The notes under the pieces were generated by a model. That model did not search any database, was not told the DNA's origin, and worked only from the letters and a program-made list of their open reading frames with translations. Positions 4,690 through 6,444 of a stretch of DNA of 6,444 bases are shown here, piece after piece. Numbering within the stretch: position 1 is the stretch's first letter; each line of letters starts with the position of its first letter. Location of the stretch: NCBI GenBank assembly GCA_905236195.1, contig CAJOOX010000126.1:1-6444 (forward strand), given 5' to 3'. The position numbers and the translations under genes were made by a program. This stretch comes from an uncultured Bacteroidales bacterium (GTDB lineage Bacteria; Bacteroidota; Bacteroidia; Bacteroidales; UBA3663).

Positions 4690-5746
4690 ACGGCTCACCC
4701 CTATATGTGTAAAGGGTTCCATATACTCTTTGCATTCGCATTCCGTACATAGGAATGACATTCTCATCAATGTCATATCCAAGAGCGTGAAAGACTCCCA
4801 TCTCCACAATATTCAGGCCAGCTTTAACGGCAAGAGATACGGTAGCGCTAATCCTCGGATTGATTTCCAGCAACCGAAGTCTGCCTTCGGCATCGCGCTT
4901 AAAATCATATCCGATGTTGCCGTCAAGCCTCAATAGCGCGTTCACATCCCTGACTATGGAGTTGGCTTGTTCATTATTGACCAACTCACAGTCTGTAGTG
5001 GTAGCATACTGCATATCATAATTTTCATGGGACAGGGAATAGACAGTTCTCCCATGATCCACAAGACAAAGTACGCCAAGTTCGGATCCGGGCATATATT
5101 CCTGAAGCAAATACCTCCCTTTTGCGCTCTCAGACAACGCCAAGAGTTGTTCTTTAGAGATGTAGGGGTTCACTCTCAGTTCTCTGGATGAAACTCCTTT
5201 AAAATTTCCGGCCTTCTTCTCGTCGAGGATCTTGAATCCGATCGCTCCGCAGCCATCTTTCAGTTTGACAGCCACCGGTTTATCAGGATAACCAAGCAAC
5301 TCCAAATCTCTATCGATTCTGGAGAGATTCAGCCTTGCAGTTTTCGGCATTACGTTGATGCCATTGGACAGAAGAAACTCTTCGAGCAGCAATTTATCGT
5401 TCGCAACGAGCAATTTACTGTCTCTTCCGGAAAGCAAGACCTTAATTCCGAGTTGATGCAGTTTTACTGCATTGTTCCACAGCGGAGTAATATCTTCGCT
5501 AATCAGCGGAACAATGATATTGACGTTGTGCCTTTTGCATACCCCAATGAGTGCGTCAATATAATGTTCGTCAGAACACTTCGGAACCTGATACAGATAG
5601 TCTACATAATTCAGGGATGCGACATTCGGGTGACAGTCAACGCCAATAATTGTATATTCGGCGTTATTACTATTCCTTAGTGCGTTTACAGTAGCGTGCG
5701 TAGGCCATCCACTTACAGCTGTAAATAATACGTTGATATGCCTCAT
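4679..5746 (-). CDS. ATP-grasp ligase, carbamoyl-phosphate-synthase-like
   Basis: ATP-grasp enzymes couple ATP hydrolysis to joining a carboxylate (as acyl phosphate) to an amine or similar nucleophile. This 355-residue protein has the pre-ATP-grasp Rossmann domain INVLFTAVSGWPTHATVNAL (4-23), with the strand TIIGVDCHP, and PLISEDITPLW (80-90). The ATP-grasp core has the nucleotide lysine and glycine loop at VKLKDGCGAIGFKIL (160-174), YLLQEYMPGSELGVLCLV (212-229), and the metal-binding pair GYDFKRD (D281) and LLEINPRIS (E294, N296). All key elements are present, so it should be active. It follows the ParB-like gene by two bases, with GGAGG inside the end of that gene nine bases before the ATG. 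The substrate cannot be read from sequence; amino-acid or peptide attachment to a metabolite, protein or DNA base are all possible. Confidence 0.88.
   Translation of the reverse strand: MRHINVLFTAVSGWPTHATVNALRNSNNAEYTIIGVDCHPNVASLNYVDYLYQVPKCSDEHYIDALIGVCKRHNVNIIVPLISEDITPLWNNAVKLHQLGIKVLLSGRDSKLLVANDKLLLEEFLLSNGINVMPKTARLNLSRIDRDLELLGYPDKPVAVKLKDGCGAIGFKILDEKKAGNFKGVSSRELRVNPYISKEQLLALSESAKGRYLLQEYMPGSELGVLCLVDHGRTVYSLSHENYDMQYATTTDCELVNNEQANSIVRDVNALLRLDGNIGYDFKRDAEGRLRLLEINPRISATVSLAVKAGLNIVEMGVFHALGYDIDENVIPMYGMRMQRVYGTLYTYRGEPYGS
4695..4702 (-). promoter_or_regulatory. Ribosome binding site fixing the glycosyltransferase start
   Basis: AGGGGTGA lies five bases before the ATG at 4689, inside the last codons of the ATP-grasp gene. 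It is the only good ribosome site near the in-frame start codons of this reading frame and supports start at 4689 rather than the upstream ATG at 4809. Confidence 0.6.
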
Positions 5747-5748
5747 GA

Positions 5749-6342
5749 TTACTTGCCTCCAAAAAGCAAATGCTCTACCTTATCATACCAGACAGCTCTT
5801 GCTTTAATGCTTCTTTTGTCGGTAATCATTACTTTTTTGTCTCTTAATCCAAGTTTGTCAATCAGGATGTCGTAGTCAAGTTCAGACCTACAGGCAAGCA
5901 GTACATAGTTGTACTTCTCATAGGGAACAAGCTCCATCTCATCAATAGATCTTTCCTCTGTCTTTTGCCCATTTTGAAGGTCAAGGCCAAGGTCAAGATT
6001 GAGGTCAGCGGTCCAATCAGCAAGCAACTCCAAATCCCATTCGCCGGAGTGAGTGTTGTCTTTGATATTGACTGCCCGCAGTTCGGCTTCGCTATAACCA
6101 ATGAGACGTTTGCAGTCCAGTTCCTTTTCAGGTCCGTAAACTTGCAGCACCGCTTTCAGTCTCTGATTACCTCCAATCACGTTGTTATCCTCGTCAATAA
6201 GAAAAATTCCGAAATCACCAAGCATCTCAAAGCTATGTCCAAGTTCTTCCAATTTTTTCTTACTGATCTTGCGCGGGTTGCCAAAGCCGGTCTTCAGGTC
6301 CCCAGCCCTCATCCTGCACATTTCGATGCATTTTTCACCCAT
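5749..6342 (-). CDS. ParB/sulfiredoxin-fold domain protein (phage type)
   Basis: The 197-residue protein begins with a ParB N-terminal-type domain. GNPRKISKKKLEELGHSF (21-38) is followed by GIFLIDEDNNVIGGNQRLKAVL (45-66), where GGNQRLKA takes the place of the usual G-x-R-R box, and by AVNIKDNTHSGEWD (90-103). This arrangement is typical of phage ParB-like proteins near terminase or DNA-modification genes rather than of chromosome-partitioning ParB, and no helix-turn-helix domain follows. The C-terminal part (LVPYEKYNYVLLACRSELDYDILIDKLGL and onward) is a second, unassigned domain. Members of the wider fold include DNA- or nucleotide-acting enzymes, so it may bind or nick DNA. It heads the operon with the ATP-grasp and glycosyltransferase genes. 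ATG 6342 has AAAGGAG seven bases upstream. The domain call is firm; the function is open. Confidence 0.85.
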   Translation of the reverse strand: MGEKCIEMCRMRAGDLKTGFGNPRKISKKKLEELGHSFEMLGDFGIFLIDEDNNVIGGNQRLKAVLQVYGPEKELDCKRLIGYSEAELRAVNIKDNTHSGEWDLELLADWTADLNLDLGLDLQNGQKTEERSIDEMELVPYEKYNYVLLACRSELDYDILIDKLGLRDKKVMITDKRSIKARAVWYDKVEHLLFGGK

Positions 6343-6403
6343 GAGGCAGCTCCTTTCCCATGTGTGGGAGAAATCACTGTATTTGCCCGTAAAAAGCCTA
6401 ACA

Positions 6404-6431
6404 AATCTATAAATTGCTCAAAATTTGTCAA
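6404..6431 (-). promoter_or_regulatory. Candidate promoter of the ParB/ATP-grasp/glycosyltransferase operon
   Basis: On the minus strand a perfect TTGACA (6426-6431) is followed after 16 bases by TAGATT (6404-6409, 4/6). The region is very AT-rich. The -35 lies within the short inverted repeat AAAATT-GACA-AATTTT, which might be an operator. The leader to the ATG is about 55 bases. Confidence 0.5.
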
Positions 6432-6444
6432 TTTTTAACAAAAA

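Noticed and set aside
4690..4809. A 40-codon N-terminal extension of the glycosyltransferase from ATG 4809
   Set aside because: It lies inside the ATP-grasp gene in another frame, has no family similarity, and the ribosome site sits before the ATG at 4689.
6343..6364. Small inverted repeat TCCCA-CACA-TGGGA near the ParB-like ribosome site
   Set aside because: The arms are only five bases and pairing barely reaches the ribosome site, so it is within chance expectation.
1..6444. CRISPR arrays, insertion sequences or transposase genes
   Set aside because: No regularly spaced direct repeats, terminal inverted repeats with a transposase, or transposase motifs were found.

Overview
The window reads as a piece of a temperate or prophage-type double-stranded DNA phage genome, most likely from a Gram-positive (Firmicutes/Clostridia-like) host. 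This rests on the large/small terminase pair, a Bro-N antirepressor, a phage-type ParB-like protein, strong AGGAGG-type ribosome binding sites, and well-formed TTGACA/TATAAT promoters. Host assignment is inference; no host marker gene is present. Every supported gene lies on the minus strand, so transcription runs from the right end to the left end.

Right block (6444 to 3970): a promoter at 6404-6431 leads a tightly packed three-gene operon. It encodes a ParB/sulfiredoxin-fold protein, an ATP-grasp ligase, and a GT-A-type glycosyltransferase resembling the TET-associated glycosyltransferases (TAGT) of phages. The genes are 2 bp apart and then overlap by 11 bp. Together they look like part of a nucleic-acid or small-molecule modification pathway, plausibly hypermodification of phage DNA bases. 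No base-oxidising or base-hydroxymethylating enzyme is visible inside the window.

Middle block (3935 to 1162): a second strong promoter with an adjacent palindrome drives a stand-alone protein resembling the C-terminal region of RarA/MgsA, with a possible sliding-clamp-binding motif (QFSLF). A rho-independent terminator or attenuator follows it. Then come the small and large terminase subunits, which form the DNA packaging motor.

Left block (1130 to 1): where a portal gene would often follow the large terminase, there is instead a compact accessory cassette. It has its own consensus promoter overlapping a perfect 14-bp-arm palindrome, a mazE-mazF toxin-antitoxin pair, a terminator-like hairpin, a tRNA-Thr(UGU) with encoded CCA, a three-way-junction-like RNA fold ending in a short U run, and the N-terminal part of a Bro-N phage antirepressor cut by the window edge. 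No gene-free stretch longer than about 300 bp exists; the largest (175-476) holds the tRNA and these structured elements.
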